A DNA stretch of 42,798 nt from NCBI RefSeq assembly GCF_003576245.1, contig NZ_QWGA01000005.1, positions 1 to 42,798 on the forward strand, written 5' to 3'. Below the pieces are notes generated by a model. It was not told the DNA's origin. It did not search any database and saw nothing but the letters and a program-made list of their open reading frames with translations. Position numbers and translations under genes: made by a program. This document shows, in pieces, positions 16,234 to 24,488 of the stretch (position 1 is its first letter; the number at the start of each line of letters is the position of its first letter). The DNA is from Henriciella algicola (GTDB taxonomy: Bacteria > Pseudomonadota > Alphaproteobacteria > Caulobacterales > Hyphomonadaceae).

Positions 16234-17544
16234 ATGGCCAGGTGGCTGGACGGCACAAAAGGCGACTTTGCAGACGAGCTCGCAGCCTTCCTCGCTGAGC
16301 CGCGCGGAGAGGTCGAGGATGTCGCGCAGACGGTGATGGATGTGCTGGCCGACGTGCGCGCCAAGGGCGGCGAAGCCGTGGCGCGCTATACGTCCAAGTT
16401 TGACCGGCTGACGCTGGACCCTGTCACGCTGCAATCGGACAATGTGGACCTGCATGCGCTGGCAGCCGGTTGCCCAGCGGACCTGCGTGAGGCCATCGAC
16501 TATGCCGCCGAGCGCATCACCGCCTATCATGAGCGCCAGCGTCCTTCGGACAATTTCTTCAAGGACGCCGAGGGCATAGAGCTTGGCTGGCGCTGGACGC
16601 CGCTCGACAGTGTTGGTGTCTATGTGCCGGGCGGTCTCGCGTCCTATCCAAGCTCTGTCCTGATGAATGCCGTGCCGGCGAAGCTGGCCGGCGTAAAGCG
16701 CGTTGTGATGACCGCGCCTGCGCCGGGTGGGCAGCTCTCCAATGCGGTGGCCTATGCTGCGCTGAAGGCAGGGGTCGACGAGTTCTACCCGATTGGCGGG
16801 GCGCAGGCGGTTGCGGCACTGACCTTCGGGGCAGGGCATCTTAAACCTGTCGACAAGATTGTCGGGCCGGGCAATGCCTATGTCGCTGAAGCCAAGCGGC
16901 AGGTCTTCGGCCGTGTCGGCATCGATACGATTGCTGGGCCGTCTGAGATTCTGGTCATTGCAGACGAGAGCGCGAACCCGGACTGGATCGCCGCTGACCT
17001 GCTTAGCCAGTGCGAGCATGATACCTCTTCCCAGTCGATACTGATCACTGTGGAAAAGCCTGTGGGTAAGTCTGTGGAAGAAGCTGTGGAAAAGCAGTTG
17101 AAAACGCTCTCCACCGAAGTGCGCGCGAGGACCTCCTGGGAAGCGCATGGCGCTATCATCCTGGCTAGGGACCTGGACCAAGCCGCGGACATCGCAAACG
17201 AGATTGCGGCCGAGCATCTGGAGCTCGCCGTAGGTGACCCTGATATCCTGCTGCCGCAGATACGGCACGCCGGGGCGGTGTTCCTCGGGCACCATACGCC
17301 AGAGGCGCTGGGCGACTATGTGACCGGGTCGAATCATGTGCTGCCAACGAGCCGGGCAGCGCGTTTCAGCTCTGGCCTTGGGCTGACCGATTTCATGAAA
17401 CGGATGAGTGTGCAGCGGGCAGGCCCTGAAGGGTTTGCCGCGTTGGCCCCAGCTGTCCTGCGCCTTGCCGAAGCCGAAGGCTTGCCGGCTCACAGGCGGT
17501 CTGTGTCCATACGTACCAATAGTGGTGGGAGCGATGGCGGATAA
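16234..17544 (+). CDS. hisD: histidinol dehydrogenase
   Basis: Catalyses the last two oxidations of histidine synthesis, L-histidinol to L-histidine, with NAD+ and zinc. At 436 residues it has normal length. Seen: [55 protein letters not shown] and SQCEHD. The zinc ligands Gln259 and His262 fall at the same numbers as in E. coli HisD; EHLELAV supplies the catalytic Glu/His region. The frame is open to 16177, but the ATG at 16234 with AGGAGA at 16221 follows directly after DUF2948, so it is preferred. Its 3' end overlaps the next gene by 11 bp. Confidence 0.97.
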   Translation: MARWLDGTKGDFADELAAFLAEPRGEVEDVAQTVMDVLADVRAKGGEAVARYTSKFDRLTLDPVTLQSDNVDLHALAAGCPADLREAIDYAAERITAYHERQRPSDNFFKDAEGIELGWRWTPLDSVGVYVPGGLASYPSSVLMNAVPAKLAGVKRVVMTAPAPGGQLSNAVAYAALKAGVDEFYPIGGAQAVAALTFGAGHLKPVDKIVGPGNAYVAEAKRQVFGRVGIDTIAGPSEILVIADESANPDWIAADLLSQCEHDTSSQSILITVEKPVGKSVEEAVEKQLKTLSTEVRARTSWEAHGAIILARDLDQAADIANEIAAEHLELAVGDPDILLPQIRHAGAVFLGHHTPEALGDYVTGSNHVLPTSRAARFSSGLGLTDFMKRMSVQRAGPEGFAALAPAVLRLAEAEGLPAHRRSVSIRTNSGGSDGG

Positions 17545-18019
17545 GCGACTTGTTGCCGTCGAGATCGATGAGGACACGCTCTCATCAAGTGGGCCGGATG
17601 CCGAGCATGAGCGGCGCGTGGCCATCTTTGACCTGATCGAAGAAAACTCTTTTGGGGTCAGGGACGATGACCGCGGGCCGTATGTGCTTCACCTCTCCAT
17701 GATGGAGCGCAAGCTCGTCTTTGATATCAGGCTGGAGGACCAGACAAAGGTTCACATGTTCATCCTGTCGATCTCCCCGTTCCGGGGGATCATCCGCGAT
17801 TATTTCATGATCTGCGAGAATTATTATTCGGCGATCAAGACCCAGTCGCCGCATCAGATCGAGGCCATCGATATGGCGCGGCGCGGTATCCACAATGAAG
17901 GCTCGAACCTGCTGGCAGAGCGGCTGGAGAACAAGATCGACGTCGATTTCGATACGTCGCGGCGTCTCTTTACGCTGATCTGCGCATTGCATGCCGGACA
18001 GACCCGGGCGCCGACCTAG
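17534..18019 (+). CDS. UPF0262 family protein
   Basis: A 161-residue soluble protein of the UPF0262 family, an alphaproteobacterial family usually directly after hisD, role unknown. Seen: the conserved [41 protein letters not shown] and [12 protein letters not shown] blocks. The ATG at 17534 is inside the hisD 3' end with GGTGGGAG upstream, so translation is coupled. Its stop TAG shares a CTAG palindrome with the stop of the convergent kinase gene (18016-18019). Confidence 0.92.
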   Translation: MADKRLVAVEIDEDTLSSSGPDAEHERRVAIFDLIEENSFGVRDDDRGPYVLHLSMMERKLVFDIRLEDQTKVHMFILSISPFRGIIRDYFMICENYYSAIKTQSPHQIEAIDMARRGIHNEGSNLLAERLENKIDVDFDTSRRLFTLICALHAGQTRAPT

Positions 18020-19056
18020 ACTTTCGGAAAAGCGATCTCTTCTGGCGGGGCCATAGGATGGAGTAGCCGGGCGGTCAGTTCCAGCCGTAGGCCATCCTCC
18101 TCGAAGACGCGGTCATAGCTTACATTCGGCATGAAGTTGAACAGCTGTGAGCCGAAGCCTGTAGCCTCTGGCGCCTTCACGCCGGTCAGGCCGCTTTCTT
18201 TCCAGCACACTTTGACAGAGTGGGGGTCATCGCCGTGCGCCGTTTCAATGCGCAGGGCACCGCCCGGGACCGAGAAACAGCCGTATTTGGCGGCATTGGT
18301 TGCCATTTCATGGATCAGAAGTGAGGCGTGCTGGGCGCCGCGCGGACTGAGGCGCACGTCTGGCCCGTAAATGGTCACGCGCTCGCAATTGCGTCCGCAG
18401 AACTGGTCGAGCCCGTCTCTCAGGACAGAATGCAGCCAGAGGCCTTCCCAATTATGATCGCGTAGCTGGTCATGGGTGCGTCCCATGGCTGCGAGGCGGG
18501 CGGCGAATTCGTTGCGGAACTCTTCGATGGTTTCGGCTTGGCTACCAGACAGCATGGCGACGGCCTGGATGACCGAGAAGATGTTCTTCACCCGATGGTC
18601 GAGTTCCTGCTGGATAATCTCGTTACGCTGGCGAAGTTTGTCGGATTCAGTGATGTCTTCGGCGTGCTGGACGATGTAGGCCACATCGCCGTCGATGCCG
18701 TAATACGGCGTCTGCACGCATTGCCAGCACTTGGTGCTGACGGTGCCGTCGGCGTGGCGGAAGTGGTAGTAAGTGCGCTCAAGCTGCGTTGTCTCGCCAT
18801 TCAGTGTGCGGATGAAGGTTTCACGGACGGGAGCGGTTCGGTCGTCAGTGTCGGGGAAGGCGTGAAAGATGTTCTTTCCGACGATTTCAGGAAGCTTGCG
18901 TTCGACGGAGTCGAGATAAGCCTGGTTCGCATACATGATGGTCAGGCTTCTATCCATGATCATGTACGGCGTAAGCATGCCGTCCACGAGATGGCGAAAG
19001 TTCAAGAGTGCCGAGCCTGCTGGCAAGGCATTATGGGTCGCAAGTCGATGCGGCAT
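18016..19056 (-). CDS. HWE family sensor histidine kinase with one PAS domain
   Basis: A 346-residue soluble sensor kinase. Seen: a PAS domain at about residues 20-135 ([36 protein letters not shown]-like [14 protein letters not shown]). The H-box [15 protein letters not shown] follows with the phosphoacceptor His154, then an N-box [12 protein letters not shown] with Asn254 and the WKESG motif that gives HWE kinases their name. No transmembrane segment, so it senses a cytosolic signal. In alphaproteobacteria such kinases often feed PhyR or orphan regulators, but no response regulator is adjacent, so the partner is unknown. I take ATG 19054-19056; a TTG at 19125 is an alternative. It is inserted antisense inside the otherwise collinear murA-to-maf block. 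Confidence 0.9.
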   Translation of the reverse strand: MPHRLATHNALPAGSALLNFRHLVDGMLTPYMIMDRSLTIMYANQAYLDSVERKLPEIVGKNIFHAFPDTDDRTAPVRETFIRTLNGETTQLERTYYHFRHADGTVSTKCWQCVQTPYYGIDGDVAYIVQHAEDITESDKLRQRNEIIQQELDHRVKNIFSVIQAVAMLSGSQAETIEEFRNEFAARLAAMGRTHDQLRDHNWEGLWLHSVLRDGLDQFCGRNCERVTIYGPDVRLSPRGAQHASLLIHEMATNAAKYGCFSVPGGALRIETAHGDDPHSVKVCWKESGLTGVKAPEATGFGSQLFNFMPNVSYDRVFEEDGLRLELTARLLHPMAPPEEIAFPKV

Positions 19057-19248
19057 GACACACACCAGGAATTGATTTTTCCTGATCTGACACCAAATTT
19101 CTTCCCAAGCCGTTACCAGACGCAATGCGCCAGCGTAGCCGCGTTGCCTTTTACGGCTTGCCCTTCCAGGTGACGAAAGTTACGAACCGCGCCATATCTG
19201 GCCCGCAGGGATGGTTTGACAGTCTCTGCGGCTGAACAAGGAGTGCCA

Positions 19249-19467
19249 ATGTCAAAAGAAGAACTGATCGAGTTCAACGGAACGATCATGGAACTGCTGC
19301 CGAACGCGACCTTCCGCGTGAAGCTGGAAAATGATCACGAAATCATCGGCTATACAGCCGGCAAGATGCGCAAGAACCGCATCCGCATCCTGACGGGCGA
19401 CAAAGTCCTCGTCGAAATGACGCCTTATGATCTGACCAAGGGCCGGATCACCTATCGCTTCAAATAG
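19249..19467 (+). CDS. infA: translation initiation factor IF-1
   Basis: The 72-residue OB-fold initiation factor that occupies the ribosomal A site and assists IF-2 and IF-3. Seen: [35 protein letters not shown] and the end [12 protein letters not shown], as in other proteobacteria. The ATG at 19249 has AAGGAG at 19238-19243; the longer frame from 19216 is not needed. A CCGCAG/CTGCGG inverted repeat (19203-19231) lies just before the ribosome site in the probable leader. The maf gene follows after 2 bp. Confidence 0.98.
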   Translation: MSKEELIEFNGTIMELLPNATFRVKLENDHEIIGYTAGKMRKNRIRILTGDKVLVEMTPYDLTKGRITYRFK

Positions 19468-19469
19468 TC

Positions 19470-20078
19470 ATGATGCCAGCGACGCGCGCGCCCCTGATCC
19501 TGGCGAGCGCGAGTCCACGGCGGCTCGACTTGCTGGCGCAAGCCGGAATTGCACCAGACCATGTCCGGCCTGCCGATATTGATGAAACCCCGCTAAAAGA
19601 CGAAGCGCCTGCTGCGCTGGCCGAACGCCTGGCGCGCGAAAAGGCGTTGCACGTGCACGATGCTGGCAGCTTCACGCTCGCCGGTGACACCGTCGTGGCG
19701 ATGGGGCGGCGCATTTTGCCAAAGGCAGGCGACGCAGCTGAAGTCATCGATTGCTTGAGAATGCTGTCGGGCCGCGCGCATCAGGTCATTTCCGGCCTTG
19801 CCGTCTGTGCGCCAGATGGGCGGATGTCAGTGCGGGCCGTCCGCTCCCGCGTCCTGTTCAAACGCCTCACCGATGACGAGATCAAACACTATGCCCATGC
19901 CGGCGATGGCGTCGGCAAGGCGGGCGGCTATGCCATTCAGGGGCAGGCGGCGCCATTCGTGCGCCGGATCAACGGTTCATACACGGCGATTGTGGGCCTG
20001 CCGCTCTATGAGGCGGTGTCCATGCTGCAGGGGCTCGGCTATCTTAGCGGCGCGGCCTCACCAAGCGGCGCGGAATAA
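19470..20078 (+). CDS. maf: Maf family nucleoside triphosphate pyrophosphatase
   Basis: A 202-residue cytoplasmic house-cleaning enzyme that hydrolyses dTTP/UTP-type or modified nucleotides to monophosphates. Seen: LASASPRRLDLLAQAGI at residues 8-24, the ADIDET loop, LAREKA, AGDTVV with the catalytic Asp, and VGKAGGYAIQGQAAPFVRRINGSY-type C-terminal motif (read in two halves). It follows infA by 2 bp with no ribosome site of its own, so it is probably coupled to it. Its last 40 bp overlap the 3' end of the minus-strand chaperone-like gene, an unusually long convergent overlap. Confidence 0.94.
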   Translation: MMPATRAPLILASASPRRLDLLAQAGIAPDHVRPADIDETPLKDEAPAALAERLAREKALHVHDAGSFTLAGDTVVAMGRRILPKAGDAAEVIDCLRMLSGRAHQVISGLAVCAPDGRMSVRAVRSRVLFKRLTDDEIKHYAHAGDGVGKAGGYAIQGQAAPFVRRINGSYTAIVGLPLYEAVSMLQGLGYLSGAASPSGAE

Positions 20079-20869
20079 CGCATCAGGTCGGCTCGCCCGC
20101 TTTCATGCTGCGGAGCATGAGTGTTTGTCAGGCTGGCGGATACCATTGCACTTTCTGGAATGGGCTGAGCCAGCGGCATGAGGAATGTCCGCCGGGTTTC
20201 TGGCAGCACAACGAGGCTTGCCAGGGGCAGGGATGTGCTTTCGCTATTCGCGTCCATCTGGATCGTGCCCTGAAGGCGCGCATGGGCGGTACCCGTATTC
20301 GAGACGACCAGTCGAAGCGCGGTTGAGCCGTCTGCGAGCAGGACGCGCGTGATGGACTCTATGACGGGCAGACTCTTAGCGTCCGGTCCCGTCAGATAGA
20401 TAAGGCTGGTTTTCTCGATCTTTCGAAGGATGTTGCCGCCGTCCGACGTCGTCACAGGTGCGATCGCTGAGGCGAGGAGGGCAATCCGGCGCGAAGCAGT
20501 CGGCGGCGCCGTGTCTGGGATCTTGATATCGACGAGGATTTCGCGGGCCTCTCCCGGCGCAAGTGAGACATAGGCCGGGCTGAAGCGGACCCAGTCTGTC
20601 ATGCTGTCAGGCGCATCACCGGGCGGTTCAAGTTCGAGCTGGCCGTTTGCGCTGATAGCCCAGTCAGCGAGACCGATTGTGAGCTCCACCGTCTCCGCCG
20701 CGCTGTCATTGTGCAGGGCGACGAGGGCACGTTCGCGCGAACCCGGCGCGCCGGCCAGTTCCAGCGATGTCGGTTCCAGCGAGACCTGCCTGCCATGGGC
20801 GGGAATGGAAATGCCGCCAAGGCAGGCGAGCAGGAGAAGGCCTGCGCGAATAGAGCGGGTGAGCTTCAT
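20039..20869 (-). CDS. periplasmic PapD-like (fimbrial-type) chaperone
   Basis: A 276-residue exported protein. Seen: a signal peptide (SIRAGLLLLACLGGISIPAHG), then an Ig-like beta-strand rich body with SLEPTSLELAG, ALVALHNDSAAETVELTIG, VRFSPAYVSLAPGEAREI and, later, RLVVSNTGTAHARL. The xxPxxxxLAPGExxxI pattern is the usual PapD/FimC N-terminal domain feature, so I call it a pilus-chaperone-like fold. No usher or fimbrial subunit gene is in the window. The upstream open frame to 21082 is rejected because the ATG at 20867-20869 begins the signal peptide. It is divergent from the phosphatase gene and overlaps maf by 40 bp. Confidence 0.72.
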   Translation of the reverse strand: MKLTRSIRAGLLLLACLGGISIPAHGRQVSLEPTSLELAGAPGSRERALVALHNDSAAETVELTIGLADWAISANGQLELEPPGDAPDSMTDWVRFSPAYVSLAPGEAREILVDIKIPDTAPPTASRRIALLASAIAPVTTSDGGNILRKIEKTSLIYLTGPDAKSLPVIESITRVLLADGSTALRLVVSNTGTAHARLQGTIQMDANSESTSLPLASLVVLPETRRTFLMPLAQPIPESAMVSASLTNTHAPQHESGRADLMRYSAPLGEAAPLR

Positions 20870-21005
20870 GTCCTGTCCCAGCTGACCGGTCGCATTACTG
20901 TGCGTTGACGATAAAGCTAGATGGCCCCGGTTACCGGGGGGTTTAGAGGCGCAGCGTGCGCGCCAAGCTTGCGCGGATCGCCGGGCTTGGGTAGCCAAAA
21001 CAGCG

Positions 21006-21743
21006 ATGACCCAGCCTGACCAAGAGCCAGAGCGCAAAGCGCCGCTCAAGAAAAAGAAGAAGCGCAAGAAGCCGCCGCACATTGCGCCGGACCTGACGAC
21101 GGCGAATGGACGCCGCCGCGCGCAGATGGAGCTGGTGCTGGGCGATCACGGCTTTCTGCGCGAGGGCTTTCAGAACCTGCACCAGATCAGCCCCGAAATG
21201 TGGCGTTCGAACCAGCCGAATCCTCGGCAGGTCGCCGAGCATGCGAGCGCGCGCGGCATCAAGACGATCATCAATCTGCGCGGCGATAGCACGAAGGGGT
21301 ATTACCTCCTCGAGAAGGAAGCTTGCGAAGCGGTTGGTATTACGCTCGTCGATTTCCAGGTCTTCTCCCGCGACACGCCGACGCCTGAGCGCATTGAGGC
21401 CGCTCGCGACCTGTTTGAGACCATTGAGTATCCAGCGCTGATGCACTGCAAGTCGGGCGCGGACCGGGCCGGTCTGATGAGCGCGCTCTATATGATCATC
21501 CGTCAGGACATGCCGGTGGAGAAAGCACTGAAGCAGCTGTCTGGCCGTTACCTGCATGTCAAAGCAGGCAAGACGGGCATGCTGGACGCCTTCTTCGAAG
21601 CCTATCTCGAGAGCTCGCGCGAGACGGGAAAAGACTTTATGACGTGGGTGAAGGAAGATTATGATCGCGACGCGGTGAAGGCTGAATTCCTTCGGAAGCG
21701 GCAGGGGCGCATCAGCTTCGACCGGATTCTCCGCCGGGAATAA
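21006..21743 (+). CDS. dual-specificity/tyrosine phosphatase family protein
   Basis: A 245-residue Cys-based phosphatase. Seen: the signature HCKSGADRAG with nucleophile Cys148 and Arg154 (Cx5R), preceded by a strand VDFQVFSRDTPTPERI that probably carries the general-acid Asp. The region WRSNQPNPRQVAEHASARGIKTIINLRG is the typical entry to a DSP/Siw14-like fold. The N-terminus has a long Lys run (KKKKKRKKPPH) that could bind nucleic acid or membrane lipids. Substrates may be phosphotyrosine proteins, inositol phosphates or lipid phosphates; not decidable here. It is a lone gene followed by an inverted repeat. Confidence 0.88.
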   Translation: MTQPDQEPERKAPLKKKKKRKKPPHIAPDLTTANGRRRAQMELVLGDHGFLREGFQNLHQISPEMWRSNQPNPRQVAEHASARGIKTIINLRGDSTKGYYLLEKEACEAVGITLVDFQVFSRDTPTPERIEAARDLFETIEYPALMHCKSGADRAGLMSALYMIIRQDMPVEKALKQLSGRYLHVKAGKTGMLDAFFEAYLESSRETGKDFMTWVKEDYDRDAVKAEFLRKRQGRISFDRILRRE

Positions 21744-21745
21744 AC

Positions 21746-21788
21746 TCAGTCTTTTCTGGAGCCTCCAAAGGGTTCGTGAGAAGACTGA
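21746..21788 (+). other. inverted repeat after the phosphatase gene
   Basis: TCAGTCTT at 21746-21753 is the exact inverse of AAGACTGA at 21781-21788. The loop of 27 bases is long for a terminator, and there is no T tract. It may be an mRNA 3' structure or chance. Confidence 0.35.
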
Positions 21789-21817
21789 AGCCTAGAAAGC
21801 CTTAGAAGGACGCCACG

Positions 21818-22126
21818 ATGAAATTCCCAGTCTCAATCCTGCTTGCCAGTATCGCTCTTGCGGCCTGCAACGGTAGCTCAAGAGACCGGGCAGCGATCAT
21901 GGAGTTCTGCGAGACTGAAGTCGGTATGGAGAAGGCAGAATGCGAGTGCCTGACCGATGCGGCAGAGGAAACGCTAGACGATGAGCTGTTCGCCAAGTTT
22001 GCGGAAATTGCCCGCAACAATGGCGAAGGCGAGGTGGCCATCTCCGGCAACTCGGCAAATGAGCAGCGTCAGGTTTTCGAGTTCATTCTGGAAGCGGCAC
22101 CGCGCTGCGTTTTTGGCCAGGAATAG
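21818..22126 (+). CDS. small lipoprotein, 102 aa
   Basis: A probable lipoprotein: the N-terminus MKFPVSILLASIALAAC ends in the lipobox LAAC with Cys17 as the lipidated residue, and a signal II context is clear. The mature part is short, acidic and has four more cysteines (FCETE, CECLTD, PRCVF). No family is recognised. AGAAGGA precedes the ATG by about 8 bp. A small membrane protein gene follows 36 bp on and may share the transcript. Confidence 0.8.
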   Translation: MKFPVSILLASIALAACNGSSRDRAAIMEFCETEVGMEKAECECLTDAAEETLDDELFAKFAEIARNNGEGEVAISGNSANEQRQVFEFILEAAPRCVFGQE

Positions 22127-22162
22127 TCCTGTAGCCAGGCTTTGTTATTTGGGGGAATAGGA

Positions 22163-22435
22163 ATGAAGTTCTTTATCATCAACAGCTTCCGGGCGATGGT
22201 TTATATTGCCTATCTTGCGATCATCGCGTGCGGCGTTCTGCTCGGGATCTATCAGCATGGGCAGTTCGCTGCTGGTTATGGCCTCACCGGCGATATCGCG
22301 CGTGTTGCAGAGATCGTTGGTTTCACGATCGCGGGCTGGATCGTGGCCAGCGTTATTTGCGGCCTGATCGTCGCCGTTCTTGATATCCGCGACGACATCA
22401 ATGACCGCCTGCCTGACGCGCGGCGCGACAGCTAG
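22163..22435 (+). CDS. small two-segment membrane protein, 90 aa
   Basis: Not recognised. Two hydrophobic segments: about residues 12-32 (MVYIAYLAIIACGVLLGIY) and about 52-76 (AEIVGFTIAGWIVASVICGLIVAVL), with a charged end (DIRDDINDRLPDARRDS). The longer frame from a TTG at 22142 is less likely than the ATG at 22163, which follows GGGGGAATAGGA. A hairpin terminator lies 22 bp after its stop. Confidence 0.75.
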   Translation: MKFFIINSFRAMVYIAYLAIIACGVLLGIYQHGQFAAGYGLTGDIARVAEIVGFTIAGWIVASVICGLIVAVLDIRDDINDRLPDARRDS

Positions 22436-22457
22436 GCACGGCGCAGACCATTTTGAA

Positions 22458-22499
22458 GGCCGTGGTGGGACACGATGTCCTGTCACGGCCATTTTCGTT
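22458..22499 (+). terminator. hairpin terminator after the small membrane protein
   Basis: Outer stem GGCCGTG/CACGGCC (22458-22464 with 22484-22490) contains an inner GGACA/TGTCC hairpin with a CGA loop, followed by ATTTTCGTT. A standard shape for an intrinsic terminator with a modest T tract. Confidence 0.75.
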
Positions 22500-22570
22500 C
22501 GACTTTGTCCCGGCCTGCATGCTTAGCCTAGCGGCGTGACTTCAGTGATCTTGCAAGCAGGGTAGCGGGT

Positions 22571-23452
22571 TTGGCCTTACACACCGCCACAATTTCGAGA
22601 GATACTTTCAGCCATGCGCGCAAGGTGGCGATCCCGACATTGCCGGGCCTGCTTCTCATGGCGGCTGCCGTCTTTGCGCAGAGTTATGTGAACCGCTTGG
22701 CGAGCGAGGGCGGCGAGCCGGTATTTTACTGGTTTGCCATGGGGCTTCTGGTGATCTTCGTCGGAAGCTTCTGGTCTGCGACCATGTACCGGAAACTGCT
22801 GCCTGAGGCCGGAACATCAGGTGTGTTCGGGGATGCGAGCCGGTTGTTTCTCGCCAACCTTGCGGTCTACGGGCTCTATTTCATCCTTCTCTTCCTGATG
22901 ACGCTGTTCTTCTCGATCTTTGCCGGCGTGCTGATTGATGCGTCGGGCTATGACCCGTCAGAAAGCGGGCAGGCGGCGGATGAGGTGTGGCGGTCGATCG
23001 ATGCGCTGTCCGGTTCTGGCGCGGCGATCATCCTGTACCTGTTGCTGCTCGTGTCGGCAGGCGCGCTGATCTGGCTGGGGCTGCGGCTTTTCCTGTTCGG
23101 CGCGGCAACGATTGCAGAGCGTCATGTCACCATTTTTCGCAGCTGGCCATGGACCGCGAAGCATGTGTCCAAACTGGCGCTTGTCTGGGTCAGCCTGCAG
23201 CTTTTGCCGTGGCTTGTTCTTTCTCTGATCGCTTCGCTCGTACTGCATGCGGGCGGGATCACGACGGTGATCAGCGTCTACGCGCCGCCACCTGAATCGG
23301 CAGAGGCACTGGGTGATCTTGAATTCGCGGGCCTTGCCGCGGTCGCCTTCCTAATCCTTGCGCCTTTCTACTGGCTGGGTCACGGGCTGGCGGTCGCGCT
23401 TTATCAGCGTCTCGCCCCCACCCGTGTTGACGCGGAGACGACTTTCGGCTGA
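22571..23452 (+). CDS. multi-pass membrane protein of unknown function, 293 aa
   Basis: Not recognised beyond being an integral membrane protein. About six hydrophobic segments can be seen (near residues 24-40, 52-68, 92-120, 156-180, 208-232, 254-280). The start is a TTG at 22571, since the next in-frame candidates (GTG at 22625, ATG further on) would remove part of the conserved-looking N-terminus; the upstream purine run AGCAGGG is weak. It is followed 35 bp later by a second membrane protein with the same general layout, so the two may act together. Confidence 0.7.
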   Translation: MALHTATISRDTFSHARKVAIPTLPGLLLMAAAVFAQSYVNRLASEGGEPVFYWFAMGLLVIFVGSFWSATMYRKLLPEAGTSGVFGDASRLFLANLAVYGLYFILLFLMTLFFSIFAGVLIDASGYDPSESGQAADEVWRSIDALSGSGAAIILYLLLLVSAGALIWLGLRLFLFGAATIAERHVTIFRSWPWTAKHVSKLALVWVSLQLLPWLVLSLIASLVLHAGGITTVISVYAPPPESAEALGDLEFAGLAAVAFLILAPFYWLGHGLAVALYQRLAPTRVDAETTFG

Positions 23453-23487
23453 TTGCTGAGGCTGTATCAGGTCCGGGGAGGGGCAGG

Positions 23488-24456
23488 GTGGAGCATCGTT
23501 TCAGTTTCGCGAATGCAATGCTGCATTTTGCGCAGGCGCGCGGGCCGGGCGGCTTCATCTGGAAATATGCGCTCACCTATCTCATCGCCGTGCTCCTCAT
23601 GGGCGGGCTGGCCTATCTCCTCTTCCAGCCACTGATCGGGCTTTTCACGAACGCATTACTTCAGGTCGCACGCGGCGCCATGACTGGCGATGACGTGGAA
23701 GTTGTCATCACGCGCGAGATCACGGGAATGGCTGGCCGGATCATCTTTTCCTATATCGGCCTTCTGCTGCTGACCGCGCTTGTCTGGTCCATGTTCGAAG
23801 CGGCCATCCAGCGGCGCTATGTGCGCGAGGAGGGCTTCAGCATTGGTGTCGGTGCCGATGAATTCCGCCTGCTGCTGGTCGCGGTCATGTGGATCCTGTT
23901 CAACATTGTCGGTTATCTCGCGAGCGCGATCATCGCGGGCATTCTGGGCGCGATGATCATGAGCATTGGCGGGGGCGAGAATTATGCGCTCGGCTTCAGC
24001 TTTCCGATCGTCTTCCTGCTCGCGGCGTTTGGCTGGATGTATTGCACGGTGCGTTTGTCACCGGCGGCGGGCCTTACGATCCGCGATCGGCGGCTACAGT
24101 TCCTGAATGCATGGGGCGCAAGCCGCGGCCGCTTCCTGCCGCTCTTCTTTGCCTATGTGTTCCTGGGCATCATTTTCTGGATCATCGTCACGGTGCTCTA
24201 TACGGGCGGGGCAGCCGCGACGATTTCCATCTTCATCTCGAACTTTGGCGACTTTGAGCAGGTCGAGCAGAATCCTGCAGAACTGATTTTCTTCATCCTG
24301 CAGGGCCGGTTCATTGCCAGCATGATCGGCATCTACGCCGTCCTGCTGACCTTCAATGGCCTGCTTGCCTATGTCTGGGCAGGCCCGGCATCGCTGGCGG
24401 CCAAGACCGATCCGCGCGGCGGCGGCATTGCGCAGGCCCCGGACGTGTTTGCGTAG
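23488..24456 (+). CDS. multi-pass membrane protein of unknown function, 322 aa
   Basis: A six-to-seven segment membrane protein starting from GTG at 23488, with GGGGAGG upstream. Hydrophobic segments near residues 28-50, 84-104, 128-160, 170-190, 214-242 and 268-300. Between them are short charged loops, including RLSPAAGLTIRDRR and a hydrophilic loop with GDDVEVVIT. The order and spacing resemble the preceding protein, but no signature places it in a known family. A terminator overlaps the end of the convergent uvrA gene. Confidence 0.7.
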   Translation: MEHRFSFANAMLHFAQARGPGGFIWKYALTYLIAVLLMGGLAYLLFQPLIGLFTNALLQVARGAMTGDDVEVVITREITGMAGRIIFSYIGLLLLTALVWSMFEAAIQRRYVREEGFSIGVGADEFRLLLVAVMWILFNIVGYLASAIIAGILGAMIMSIGGGENYALGFSFPIVFLLAAFGWMYCTVRLSPAAGLTIRDRRLQFLNAWGASRGRFLPLFFAYVFLGIIFWIIVTVLYTGGAAATISIFISNFGDFEQVEQNPAELIFFILQGRFIASMIGIYAVLLTFNGLLAYVWAGPASLAAKTDPRGGGIAQAPDVFA

Positions 24457-24459
24457 AGG

Positions 24460-24488
24460 CAGGCGGCGCTATTCGGCCGCCTGTTTTG
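24460..24488 (+). terminator. terminator of the membrane-protein pair, inside the uvrA 3' end
   Basis: An 8-bp perfect stem CAGGCGGC/GCCGCCTG (24460-24467 with 24476-24483), 8-base loop and a TTTTG tail on the plus strand. The stem lies across the stop codon and final codons of uvrA, so the two convergent transcripts share sequence. Confidence 0.75.

Noticed and set aside
15913-17625. A 570-codon frame antisense to hisD, and one of 431 codons antisense to murA (14485-15780)
   Set aside because: They are shadows of well-identified genes with no motif of their own.
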